In this document: one piece after another, positions 44,660-57,325 of the stretch
Layout of the letters: every line of letters begins with the position of its first letter
Numbering within the stretch: the first letter of the stretch is position 1
Source: Tilletiaria anomala UBC 951
Lineage: Eukaryota; Basidiomycota; Exobasidiomycetes; Georgefischeriales; Tilletiariaceae
Length of the DNA stretch: 64,000 bases
Assembly (NCBI RefSeq): GCF_000711695.1
Contig: NW_013546940.1
Location: 1-64,000, forward strand
Direction of reading: 5' to 3'
Notes under the pieces: model-generated
What the model was told of the DNA's origin: nothing
The model's input: only the letters and a program-made list of their open reading frames with translations
Database searches by the model: none
Translations under genes and position numbers: made by a program

Positions 44660-47600
44660 AGTATTTGTAACTTATGAGGAAGGCCGAGCTGGTCGGGGTA
44701 GCGTGAAACAACGGGTGGGAGGTTGGCTGAGATGGGGAGCTAAGTCGCGTCGGTCAACGTCAGCAAAAGATGCAAAGGTGGGACGCAGGGAATTCAGATA
44801 AGGATGCAAAGGGAGAAAAGGTAAGGAAGAGGAAGATGCTCACGGCTACGGGAACTTCTCTTTATAGTATTTCTCGTAGTAGGGACAAACCGAGTCCAAG
44901 ACCGATCCCCCCGCCCCAACTAGTCGCTAGTGGTGGGTGGCCAAAGTACGGCGACTGAATTAGCCAACAAAGTCCAAAAGGCTTGCCCACCTTGGGTGTA
45001 TATCTCTTTGGCTTTGGGGGAGGGCGTGGGGTATCGCCATCGGGTGGATCGCTCTGTGACGCTCTCGCAAGGGTCTCCGTTGCACCGGGGCCGTCAGGGC
45101 AGCGGACAATGAGAGTCTACAAACCCATAGAACGATCAAAGAGGGATGAAGCTTGAATCCTGGATGCGAACCCACAGGCGAAAAGTGCGTCCGAATACCG
45201 AAAGGCGTCCCCCCAATTCGACCATGCGAAGGAGAGTCTGAGTTTACATGAGCGTGGGGGAGAGTTAGCCCTGGAGCGTTAGGCACTGCAGCAGTGCTGA
45301 AGCGCCTCTCGCCTTTACAGGCGGGACGCTGCCTCCCCCCTCCCCCCGCGTCTTCACCCCGGACTGGTCTGCTGCGAGGGCAAGCTAGTTTTTTGCTTCC
45401 TTCTCTTTGGCTCCTCCGTTGTCTTGAATCCGGTGTATTGCATACATCGTCACTTCTTTCCTCCATGGAGCGTCGTGAGGTTGGGACTGGGGAGCACGAG
45501 AGCGGTTATGTACGAGCAGTTCCATTCCTCTATGCATTATGGTGGTCCTGCACGAATCTACATCGCTTTGACATTCTTTTCCCCTCCTGATAAACCTGGA
45601 TCACTGCAGTTGCACTCGTGGATCTTGCTTCTTGCTCGCAGCATTGCAGTCGATGTCGATGTCGAGACTCGGGACCTTTGCCCACTCGACTTCAGTTAAA
45701 TAATAGCCTTCTGGATCTACGCTTCGGAGTCGAGAGCTCTCACGAACGTCGTGCCTCGATTCTCTACTCTGTACCACTCAATTCAGGACTGAGCAGTCTC
45801 CCCTCACCGACCTCTCATATTGGCTAGCACTCCGCATGGAGGAGTTCTTGAGGAGATTGGACAATGCAGTGACATGGTTTATGAGCTCCTTGAAAGTCGA
45901 TGTGCCGATGGTTTTCGGTTTGAGTTGGTATCCGATATCGAATGCTGGTCAGTGCTGGCCGCGGGTAGGCAGGTAAGACGGCACCTAGCAAGCACTTATG
46001 CACTCCTTCAACCCATCATCCAGTGGGCTCATTAAGCGGCTGAATGGCACTGTCTTGCTTGTTGTCTTTTTTCGCTGACTAGAACTGGAATGCATCTGAG
46101 AAGGCTTTTCGGGATACTGACTCGGTTGTAGCCTGTAAACCAGCGCGATGCGGGCCAGCAAATAGCAGGATACAAGTCCATGGAACTTTGTTGCACTTTT
46201 TGCACCCCGTCAACAGCCACAATTGGGACGGCCTGTGTAAGCACGTATTTTGATGCATGCAGAGGCCGGTGACAGGTCGGGATTTGTGGGGACTGAAGAG
46301 GTAATTTCGCTTTTCGGGGTGCATCAACAAATGTACAGAGCTAAGAGCGTATGCGACATCCCTCGTACAGGCAACCTTGGCCCGGTCATTAGGAAAGTCT
46401 GTATAGAGTTCCATATCTCCATACATGAACTAAAACCCATGCGTGAGCGCAAATTATGCGATTTTGTATGCCGAACTCTCTGTGCGCTGGATCTTGTCTG
46501 CATTCAGGTCCTAGCACATCAGTACGTCACGCCACCTAATAACCACCCTGAACTACGCGCGATACGACGATCATGAGACAGATAACGAGGGTGACGCAGT
46601 GATGGACGACTATATGATGGATTGGGAGACTTTCTGGCTGATATATGCATGTCGTCACAATTCACACGTTACATGACTGCATGTGCAGCTGAGCCCAAGC
46701 TGCATCTGAGGCTCTGGGACCTGGGCCCAGCGGACGGCGTCCCCTCTCGTCTCTGTCACGATTGATATTCTCCAGCTGCCCGTGGCTCAGACTCTGGAGA
46801 GTGAAGAGGACTGACACTCACCAATCGGCCAATCGGTCAATCCTATTTGACCCAGCGCGCGGGTCTCTTCTATGCTCCAGGAAATGGAAGAATCGCATGC
46901 CTTGGAGACGAAGAAGGAGTGGTCGAGTGTCGCTGTCTCTCTGTGTTTCTTCGTGCCCTTTCTACTTGCTCCTTCTGACTTCTATTGCTCCACTAACTGG
47001 ACTTTTGGGATGTTGGAGCGGTGCTCGATCTTTCTCATCGAGTAAGATTGCCAGCGTCTTGGAAGAGAAAAAAAAGTATGTACCTGGCGAGGCAAGTACC
47101 TATTTGTGTTGCGTGGCGCCCCTCATTTGGAGAAGCAAAAGCGCCTTTTCGCTGCCTTGTCACTGCTGCATTTTTCACTTTCGTTTCCCTCGGCGTCGCC
47201 GAGGGACGACTTCGAATTTCGCGGCACTGCGCCCTTCCGCCCTTGTTCGGGCACGGGACCGCACTGCGCACGGCTCCACTCTGTCAGCTATGGACACCGC
47301 CACCGCGTACGTACATCAACACAAGTACAACAGCCAAGGACACAGCCAATCAAGAGTCAAATGCACAGCATGCACACGAGCATGAGCACGACACAAGGCG
47401 AACCACCGTACGCAACGTGTATCGTATATGCCTCATCCGCATGGCCTCATCGATGCTGAGCGTTGAGAGGCAAACAACAGTGTCGTACATGCGTAGCGCT
47501 GTCTGCCATCCCATCCCGTTACATCACATCACACCCCCCCTGGCGCTCACCGCTCTCAGACTTCACCTGGCATCACCCGCTTCTTGCCGGAGCAGCCCAA

Positions 47601-48235
47601 ACGACTTAAGTGTCGCCGATCAGCCTCGTTGACTCCACGCCTTTTCACCTCTACCCGACCTTTTTGTCGTTGGTGGCATCCGGCAAGGGGGACATTCTTC
47701 GCCTGCATCCCCATCCATGGTACATGCCGGCATTTGCAAAGCAAGCATCCAGATGTATGCATCGCGCGTGACAGCCACGTCGACTTGACGAGCGGCCGAC
47801 CGGGGACGCCAACGCGAACGAGGCTCAGCACCTATCCATCCCCTCTCTGGCGCCAACCCTTCGGAAGACTTCATCCTTCCCATTTAATTATCTCGCTTCA
47901 GGAAGCATTTCGCACCGAATCACACTGTGCACTGGGGAGCAAAGCTCAAAGGTCGGGCGCTCGGACTGCATACACTGCTCTGCAAGCGCTGAGGGCCTGG
48001 GTGCGCAGTGCTCATATTCTGTCGAGTGTCGACAGCAGTGAACGTATACCCGCATCTGATCTTCTCTGCACCATCCCGCGCCGGCTTGGAATTTTCATTT
48101 GCACAGCATGATGAGATTGGATTCTTCCGCGTAAAAGTACATCCGTTTGCTCGATTCGCCTTTCCCATCCACCACAACCGAAGCGAAGTCCGGCTCGGGC
48201 TACTTGCTCGCGACGGGATAAAACGCGCATCACAA
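44660..48235. other. Gene-free 3.6 kb upstream of the RING-PH-VWA gene
   Basis: The longest gene-poor stretch in the window. Several frames exceed 100 codons on both strands (for example 44960-45466 minus, 46250-46576 plus, 47021-47632 plus), but none has a domain, a membrane pattern or splice partners that persuade me. The region probably holds the promoter and a long leader of the scaffold gene; an in-frame stretch without ATG runs from 48008 to its start. Confidence 0.5.
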
Positions 48236-51200
48236 ATGCCAAAGGAACTCAACCACGGCAGACCGCGCCTCGGTAGTCGACTGCACAGCATGCCCATTTT
48301 TCGCAAGGACAGAAAGGCTTCTGCTTCCGCCGGCTCGTCGATGCCGACAACTCACTCGGGCCCGCTCCTTTCGCCAGAGATGCACAAAGAATACATCTAC
48401 CCCGATCCACAGCCCGGCCTCGGAATCAACCTACCGGCTCACTACAAGATAAGCGTTGCTGCAACTGGAGCCTCCAGCAGCAATGGCCATGGCAATGGCA
48501 CGCTGGACAGTCGGTATGTAGGCGGGAGCGTCGGAGCCGCAGGTGGATACCCATCGCCCGCCTTATCGCAGGGCAGCGCATTTGACAGCCCGAATGGCAG
48601 CGCCAACGGTGGCAGCGGTACCTTTAGCTCCGCTTCGCTGCGCTCGGCCGGGCATTATACTGGTTATCCCACTATGCATGGCGAGTTGGGCGGGGGAGCA
48701 GGACCTGCAGGAATGACAGCAGCAGGAATGGGATGTAGGCCATGGAAGAGCAAGTTGGAGCGCTTGACTGGCGAAGACGTACCTTTGTCTACGCCCAGCG
48801 TCATTATCTCGCGTGCAACCACTTCAAATACTACTGCTGGAAGATCGCAGTCGCATGCCGACCCTATCGGCACATCGTCCAACACTACCGCTTCCGACAC
48901 GCTGTACAACGACTATGCCGGTGCAGGGGCGTCGTATCCATCGACCCGTATCGCACATGCGCATGCACCTACCGGCTCGCTCAGCTCCGGCTCCGCGGAT
49001 GGTTCGACGCTGCATGGTGGCGTTGGCGGCGGCGCACTGATGTTCCAATACCCCGGAACAGCCATGAGCGGCAACAGCCGGTACTGCTCAAACGGTATGC
49101 CGGTTCACCACCTCTCCTCGGTGCTCGACACGTCCGCTGAGGAGCCCGACTGCCCAGTGTGCCTCGAGCCGCTGTCGCACCGTCTGGCAGGCGAGAAGCC
49201 GCACGTCGTACCACAATGCGGACACGCGCTGCATAACGCCTGTTTCACGGCCGTGTACGGCAGCCCCGATTCGGTGCTCGCGGCGCAGAAGCGACATGCG
49301 CTGCTCAGCGCTGCGCAGCACGCCGGCGGCACTCCCGCCACCACCGGAGGAGAGGCAAGGCAGGACTACCAGATGAGCCAGGCGCCAGGCATGTGCGGTG
49401 TCTGCAGGAGGGCCATCATACTCGGCGGTGACAAAAAGCAGAGCGAGAAGCGCGTGGCGAGTGAGTATATGCTGTGGCTTGGCTTTTCCGAGTTGAAAAC
49501 AAGTGATCTCGACGCGCTGACTGTTTGTTATGCCTACATTGCGTGTAACAGAGGCGACGGGTATAATGGGTGCTGGTGGTATGGGTGACATGTTCGACTC
49601 GACCCAGCAGCGCGAAGACCCGTCTGGCTCTGGTGTGTTAATGCGCGATGACAAAATCGAGCTGCCCCAGCGCCTGTACCACCATGCTCCTGGCATATCC
49701 AGCTCACGCGGCATGGTCGTCCCCGTCATCCGCGCACGCCCCGAGTACGCCACCATCTACCGCCGCGACCCGACGGGAACGAACACCAAGCAGAACGTCG
49801 TCTGCGTCATCTCGGTCGAGGTGCCGAGCCGCCGGCCGGTGCCGCTGCCTTCGCCTGCTCCAACAGCGACGGCCGTGGACGGGTATGGATATTTTGCTCA
49901 TCATCATCATCAGCAACAGCAGCAGCAGCAGCATCTTGGCACCATCCCGGATGGAGAAGACGAGGATTACGGGAATGCACGCGAAATGGCGTCGGCGGGA
50001 GGGTCGATGTATATATCCGCGCGCCGCGCGCCGAGCACAAGAAGCCGGGCAAACACGATCGACACGCAGGACTCGGAGCGCGACCGTGACCGCGACCGCG
50101 TCCTGACTACCGCGGGCGCTGATCCGCTGCCGGGTGTGGCCGAGGAAGGGCAGAACCAGCACCACCCGCGGCAGCCCAAGCAGACGCCTTCGCAGAACGG
50201 GCATGCGGCGGATACAAACGGGAAAGGAGCAGCGTCAGGTGCAGAGGAGGAAGAAGCCGGCTTTTCGTTTGGCGCGACGCCCTCTGCCAACGAAGCGAAG
50301 AGCGACCCGTATCGAGCGGTGACAGTGGACCTGCGGGCGCGCATCCTGGATTGGAAAGGTCACACACTCGAGCACTTTGGTCCGCTGCACCTGTACGACA
50401 CGCTTAATGTGCGCCAGGACACTATCGTGCGCGAGTTCTACGTCTACCTCTTCCAGGAGGCGCTGCTCTGTGTCACTGAGGAGCGCAAACGTGGACTCAG
50501 CAAGCTCGTCGCCGCCACCGTTGCCGTGACAGGCAATGAGGACGCCGCCAAGCCGGGGCTGAAGCTCAAGGGCCGCATCTATCTGCGCCACATCAAGCGT
50601 GTTAGCGAGAGCTCTGTGGCGGGAGAGGCCAGCCTCAGCATCAAGATGGACGATGACCATCTCGACCAGTTTGTCCTCTGCTTCAACACCGAGGCGCAGG
50701 CGACTGCGTGGAGGCACAAACTCGATGAACTTGTCGACTTCATACAAACCCCCGAGAAAGCCCTCTCCGTTCCGCCCAGGCCTGGGCTGCATCCCACAAT
50801 TAGCGAGCAGGCGAAGAGGGTGCCGAGCCCGGGAGCGGCCAACCAAGACGCTCTCAATCATGGCGACGCCGCGTCCATTGGGCACAGTCGCAAGAGCGTA
50901 GGCAGCAGCGGCGCTGGCAAGCACACGTCTATCATCAGTGGGAGAGCGGGCTCGGCGGGCGATGCTGCGTCCATCGCCGAGTCAACAGGCACGCGCAGGA
51001 GCATGCGCAGAGCAACCGTACGGAGCGATACCAACAACAGCAGCAGCAACAGTTGTCGATCGAGCGTCGTCACAGGGCCACGGCTACCAATTGTGCCCCT
51101 CCACCAGCAGTGGTCTGCATCCGGCGGACACGACCCGAGCAAGGAGCCTCCCGAGATTCTGCCGCATGCGCCGCTCGACCTCGTCATCATGATCTCCGTC

Positions 51201-52957
51201 CCGGTTGTCGTCGAGGCGCAGCGCAGCTCGACCGCATCGATCAGCTCGTCTGCAGCGCTTAAGCTGCGCCTTATACGTTCGTCGCTCGAGTTCATTGTCA
51301 ACAATGTCGGGCCGACAGACCGCGTCTCGCTCGTCTCGTACACCGCCGGCCAGGAGGGACAGGTTCGCAAGACGCCGCTGCTCCAGCCGGCAAAGGACGC
51401 GAGCCGGCTCTGTCTGCTGCGCTTCATCGAAGGTATGGGCACAGCGGGCGACGGTGTAGACGGAAGCAGCGCCGATCCGTTCGTCGCTGATCTGTCCGGG
51501 CTCGGTGGCGGCTCGGATCGCGTCGACACCGTCACGGCCATCAACGTCGGCCTTGACATTGTCCTGCAACGGACAGTGAAGAATCCAACAACGGGCATGG
51601 TGCTGGTTAACGATACCGCCTCCGGTCCAAAGCGCAATCAGATGGATCTCGTCATGGCTCGTGCAGAGGCCGCCAATGTCCCGATTCACTGCTTCGGCTA
51701 CGGCAAAAACCACGATCCTTCTTCGCTCTGGCTCATTTCCAATCACACGCGAGGGTCCTACACGTGAGTCGTCTGACATATGAATCCATTTCCCCCTTCA
51801 CGCGTACTGATCCGCGCTATGCTCTCGGCAGGTACATTCGCGAGTGGTACCAGCTGAGAGAGTGCCTGGCGGGCTGCATCGGCTCCCTCATGTCCGTCGC
51901 GCTGACAGAGGTCAAGGTGCACGTCTCCTTGCCCGCCGACAATCGCTTCTACGTGCGCAAAGTATCCGGCGTCATCGGCTCGATAGTCTCTGCCAACGGC
52001 AAAGACGTCGACATCGAGCTCGGCTACCTTTACTTTGGCGATGTGCGCGAGATCTTTGTCGAGCTATCTGTCGACTTTCACGAGCTTCTCGCATACGTGG
52101 TTCCACAGCGCGTACTAGCAGCTTCAGCTGCTGCTGCTACAAAGAAAGGGATAGCTTCGAGGAGCGGGAGAACGCTGGATGGTGCTTCAGCGATGGATGA
52201 CTTTATGCAACGCCTTGGCATCCAAACACTGTCGCTCACCGATGCAGACTCTGTTGGCAACGACAGCGAAGTGATGGGCAATTCGATGGTAGAGGAGGTC
52301 GCGGTGCTCGAAGTCGATGCTGGGTTCAAAGATCCTGCCACGCTTCAATCCGTCACACACATGGTTACCTCGACCGTGCTGACACTCGACGTCGACCCCT
52401 TCACGCCTGATCCGACCGCCGCCACCGAGAACTCAGCATCCGTTGTCGCGACTCTCGCCGACCCGGTATCCACTCGACGCCGCATCGAAGTGATGGTCAG
52501 CGATCTGATCACGCGCTCACTCTTGCTCGTCTCGCGTCAGAATCACTCGCACGCCTCGCGTTTGCTCATCGAGACTCGTCGCATTGTTGAGACAGTTCTG
52601 GCCTCCATCCCCGCACCCAAGCAGGAATCGCAAGCTGCTGCGACGGCCTTCCGCACCGCCCGCGACCACATATCGCGAATGGGGGGGCCGCGCCGCCAGC
52701 GCGAGATGCTGCACGCGCAAACGCTTGAATCCTTCCATGCCATCATTGACGATCTTGACACCCTGATTGACAGCCTAGAGCGCAACAAGTCCGGCTTCGA
52801 GCGCGACACGCGGAATCTGGGTGCTCAGCAGGCGATCTGCCTGCGTGACCAGCGCGCATGGACGACACGAACAAACACGGAGTATCTGAGGTTTGGGACG
52901 GACAACGGTAGTGCCTATGCAGCACTTGCTTACGTGCACAGTCTTCCATCGAGGTAG
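48236..52957 (+). CDS. RING-H2 / PH / VWA scaffold protein, Ste5/Far1-like domain order
   Basis: Three exons (48236-49460, 49552-51763, 51832-52957) give 1,520 residues. The RING-H2 finger is at about 306-390: CPVC, then CGHALHNAC, then CGVC, with a Gly/Ala-rich insert between the last pairs. About 20 residues with basic character before it (RPWKSKLERLTG) are typical of this family. A Gln/His tract lies at about 525-537. A PH-like domain spans about 667-808 (VDLRARILDWKGHTLEHFG...WRHKLDELVDFI). A VWA-like domain spans about 948-1135 (PLDLVIMISVPVVVEAQ...) and lacks a DxSxS metal site. A C-terminal region of about 350 residues follows with Leu/Arg-rich helices. In yeast this order (RING-H2, PH, VWA) defines Ste5, which tethers the mating MAPK cascade to Gbeta. 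The function here is inferred from architecture. Confidence 0.82.
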
Positions 52958-53380
52958 AACGGCATGCATTGCGTGTTTTTCAACGAGTTCAGCCTGGCTT
53001 CCCAGAATTGACCTTCGTATTTAAATCTGTTCGCATCGTATTCTGCATTCGAAAATTTCAATTTTCAATATTTCGAATTGGCCTCCCACGGATGCAATTC
53101 TTCTAGCTTTCACCGACTAATGAGTTTCGGGAGAATAAGGCAGAACGGGTTGTCCCCCATTGTGAATTTTCAATAATCCCACACTTGGAGGTACGCGCTC
53201 AATAGGCTGGAGAATCTTCTCTGCATGGTGAGCGAATTGTCTATGCGGTTGCGAGCAAAAACTACGAATACACGATGAGATGTGCTTGCGCGCAATGCGA
53301 TGCGACGTACCCGGAACCAGCTTGCGGCTCACGCCAGCGAGGGTGAGAAGAGCTGGGGCAATGGGGCGAAATGTAAATGG
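52958..53380. other. Convergent 3' region, AT-rich
   Basis: About 420 bases, including a short AT-rich block near 53045-53085 (ATTTTCAATATTTCG-like). Probable 3' UTRs of the scaffold and alpha-actinin genes. Confidence 0.5.
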
Positions 53381-55725
53381 TCAGTTCGGTGGCATACTCT
53401 GATCGCAGGAGAGCAGGAGTATATTCACCCCCGTAAGGTACGCGCCATAGTCGTACTTGGTCTCCTCTGCGTGTTCTCCTTGCGCTTGCGCCTCTGCGCC
53501 TTCGCTGTTGCCGGTGACATGCATTTGCGGCATGCTCTCCTTCAGGTAGTCGATGGACCCTTGCGGGAGCAGGGCCATCCGGAGGTCCAGCTCTGTGACG
53601 TATGGCTGGGAAGGCGAGAGAGGCATTTCAGTTGCTTGTAGCTCGTCGCATGCGTTTGCGACGAGAGGAGTAATCGGGACATACCTTTTCGCCCGCAAGG
53701 CCCTGGAAAGCTTCGAGGAGTTGATCGGGTGATGTCGTATCTTCGATGATTTCGCGCTGGAAGAACCATCGAATGTGCACGGATCAGCATCTCTGCATTT
53801 ATGTGGGACGGAGTATAGACGCGTGGGTTTATACGCGACGCACTAAGAAAGTAAGGAAAGCGTCGTAGTTGACGCTGCCAAAGTTTTGAGAAAGCTGCAG
53901 GTGAATCTGCTCCATGTCCTCGTCGCTGTAGACAATACCCAAGCTTGCCAGAGCGCCGCTGAGCTCGGCGACACCGAGTGTGTTGGTGCTGTCCTTGTCA
54001 AAGAAGCGGAAGGTAGACTCGAACTCTTCCAGTTGCGCTGGCGTCAAGTTAGTGTGGTTCCGCGAGACAATCTATGGAATCGGTCAAGATATGGTGTCAG
54101 TGTCACGGTGAGCGACGGGCGACAGAGAGAAGGGGGGTTCTGGCAGTTGGAGCACGGGCTCACCTGATTCTCGATGAAGGCCAACTTCTTTGCGACACTG
54201 GCGACGACGAGCTCAAGCTCGAACTGAAGATCCTCCATGGTGAAGACGGTGTGGTCGTTCTCCTCGACGTTGGCCTCCCCGCACTCCCGATCGACAATCT
54301 CGATGCTGCGCAGCTCCTGCTGGATGATAGGCGCCAGGACCTGCTCCTGGATGCGCTTCACTTCCCCGCGCTGATCCTCGAGGCTTCCGAGCGCGTCCAA
54401 AGCCGAGAGGGAGGAGTTGATGGAGCGCAGGTTGCGCTCGAAGCTGTTTGCCTGCGACGCGAAGCGGACGCGCAGCGCCTCCTTTGCCTGGCGGATCTGC
54501 GCGTTGATCGACCGCGACCGCGCGGCCTCGGCCGCGGCGAGCCTCTCCCACGCGGCGTCTAGGTCGACCTGGCGGAGCCCAGGTGCTGGGGCCCATTCGC
54601 GCAAGTGGTACGTCTTCAGCTTGGTCTGGATGTTTCCGAGCAGCGCCGCGAGGTCGGTGCGCTCCTGGACCCACGAGCGCTTTGGCCCCTGCTTGTACGC
54701 ATTGAATGCTGTAAGCTCTGCCCTGGCGGCCGCGTATGCTGTGACGCCGCCAGCGGCGGCGACATGCGCGTCGGCGTCGCGCCACGCGGCATGTACATCA
54801 GCGATCTGCGCGAGGAGCGCACGTGCGCGGCGCTCATAGTCATGCTGCATCGTCCACGCGCCCTGCATGACGTCCGCGAACGTCGCGACGCGCCGCGAGA
54901 CAGCCTCAGCCTGCTCCATGCTGCTGAAGGCGTGGAAGTACTGTGCGACGTACGTCATGACCGACTTTTCGTCCGGCTTGGCGCGGTCGCAAAGGTCCTC
55001 AACGTCCAGCAGTTGCGGGATGCCGAGGTGCTGCGAGGCAACGGCAAAGGCCTGGCGCGTGCATGCGTGTGCGTCGTGCTTGGGCAGCGTCTCCCATGCG
55101 ATGAGGTCCGGGCGATGCCGGTGGATGAGCGCGCAGAGCGCGAGCCCGTCTTTCCAGGAGGTGGAGAAGTTTTGCACGTCAACCACCGGGTGGTAAGGCG
55201 TGGTCTTGCGCTGGCACCACAGCAGCAACCCCTCCTTGGCCGTGACGCCCTCCTCGCTGATGTCGGCGATGGTGAAGCGCAGGATGAGAGTCCAGATCAT
55301 GCCGAGGATCAGCTTGAGATTGCCGTCGATGATGTCCTCGGCGCCCACGTTGGTGAGGACGACGCCGCGAGACTTGATAAAATCGAGGGCTTTGTTAACG
55401 TTCTCGGCCATCTGGACACGCATGCGCGGCGTCTTGTAGTATCTCCCGAGGGAGATGTCACCACCCATGATCTCCATCAGTTGGACGAGCAGCACGCCGT
55501 CGGCGAGGTCGCGGACCAGCGAGGTCATCGGGGGGATGTCGCGCACGGCGAGCTTGGTGTTGAGCCTGCGCCAGTCGAGGCGGTGGGGTCAGCCGCCAAA
55601 GGATGTGGAGCCGCATCGGCTCGCACGCACCATTTCGTAAACGTCTTGGCTTGCACCTCTTCCCAGCCCCTGTCGAGGTCGGGTAGGCCCATCAGCGTAG
55701 ACGCACGCTTGTACGCCGCGGACAT
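53381..55725 (-). CDS. AIN1: Alpha-actinin (actin crosslinker)
   Basis: Five exons (55725-55631, 55565-54164, 54071-53844, 53756-53685, 53605-53381) give 673 residues. Two calponin-homology domains (about 20-245) carry the actin-binding segments: AKTFTKWLNTKL, LLVQLMEIMGGD, VNKALDFIKSRGVVLTNVGAEDIIDGNLKLILGMIWTLILRF, LLLWCQRKT and WKDGLALCALIHRHRPDLI. Coiled-coil spectrin-like repeats span about 270-495. A calmodulin-like EF-hand pair follows: FRFFDKDSTNTLGVAEL (one plausible calcium loop) and a second, degenerate copy. The order CH-CH, spectrin, EF matches Ain1 of S. pombe (621 residues), which acts in the cytokinetic ring. The end after GAYL is less certain: a further intron there is possible. 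Confidence 0.93.
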
Positions 55726-57325
55726 CCTAACCACGAGCACCGGTGCTTGTTCGCTGCTTTGCTCCACAGGTCGTCAAGCAACACGTGCGGCAGTGAGAGC
55801 AGCCGACGGCGGTTTATTAACACAGCGCGCGTGTGTACGCTACTGGATATGAAGATGAAGGGGCCGTGCGGACCGAGACGAAAACTGGTGGCAAGGGGGT
55901 GTTGTAGCTCAACTCGAATATGACCCAGCACGCGAGTAAGGCAGGCAAGTTCCGAGTAGTGTGACCGCCGGATAAGCAGAGGGGGGGCGGTGTGCGGGAC
56001 CAATTCTCCCTAGATGCCGCATTGAGCATGGTACTCGAGCAAGCCGTGCGGTAGAGTACAATATCTATTTCCAAGGTGTGTTGTAAGAATACAACACACC
56101 AAAAGGGACTCGAGGCGTTGTGGGGGTGTTGATCTCGGTCGGCGCTGGTGGGTGTCTCTCGTCGCGCGAGGAACTGAGCTTGGTTCTTGCAGGGTAGAAC
56201 TAGTGAGGACCCGTTCTCGGCGGTGGACTGTGCACGGCACGACCAGGACCTGGTTGATACTCCGGTAAGGTTCGTGAGAGAGGCGGGCGACGAGATGTGC
56301 CGAGGGATGGGCTGTGTGCACAGCCGCGAGAGGATGGAGATTGAGGCGGGACGGGGCGGAGATAGTACAGCTGAGAGCGATGCTGCCTGCCTGCGCTCCA
56401 CCAGCGGAGTTCGCTCGCCCGCCCGTCTCGCAACGACGACAATGCTACATAGCGTGGCCACGCGTCCGTCTCTTTTTCTCCAGGCTGCGGGTCGTCAGCT
56501 GTCAAACAGCACCCACCCACAATATCCATGTATGGAGAGAAAGAGCAAGAGAAGGACCTTTGTGGGAATATTCCTATATGCTATCGATCTCAACAAGGAG
56601 GATTGAGCCTGCATGAGGCAGAACTGTTAACCCCCAACCTTCATCCGGACTCCGCGCTGCACACTGCCACGTGGCTATCATAGCTGCATGAGCCTGTCAC
56701 CCTAAAGGCATGAGCCCTGTGTATGTATGTTCCGGGCAGGACTGTGCACAGCGGGAGTAGCGAGCACTTGGGCAGGACTCTGGACACCATGGGGCACCTT
56801 CTTCACACAGGCGTTCAGACATTCACTCCATTCAGGCCCTTCCCAGAACCACATCCAAAGCAGAGCCATCCCGAGGCCACGATCGCGAGACCTATGTACG
56901 AGGTCTGCCGGGCAATCTGCACGTCGTACTCTCGTTTGCTCCTGGTTGGGTTATCGCGCTAGGTCACGTGATATCAACTCAATAGGCCCGACCTCGAAGT
57001 GAAATTGATTCGGTGGGGAGTGCTGCCGTGCCGGTGTTAATCGGCCGGACAAATAGGGTGGCACTGCAGTGTGCTCTCTTTTGCTCAGCCACATCCACGC
57101 TCGCGCTGCATGGCTGCGCACCAAGAAGAGGTTAGGGTTAGAGCGTTGGAATAGGTGCATCACACCATGCAGCGGCCGATGACAACATCCTTTCGTACGA
57201 TCATGTCCCCTGGGACTCATCGGCGTACAGGGGACCAAGTGTCGCGGGAGTGGTAAACGATTATCATCCCAAGAGAGAGAGAGAGAGGGAAGGAGAGAGG
57301 GAAACCCACCCCGCACGCCGGCAAT
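55726..57325. other. Divergent intergenic region, 1.6 kb, alpha-actinin / M28 peptidase
   Basis: No gene was recognised. It contains a telomere-like TTAGGGTTA at 57132-57140 and a GA-rich run at about 57272-57300 directly before the peptidase start. Frames here (for example 55817-56461 minus, 56187-56606 plus) lack motifs. Confidence 0.5.

Noticed and set aside
45121-45240. tRNA-like GGTTCGCATCC on the minus strand
   Set aside because: The T-stem does not pair and no anticodon arm could be drawn.
44960-45466. 168-codon minus-strand ORF upstream of the scaffold
   Set aside because: Low-information Arg/Pro/His composition, no start supported by context, no domain.
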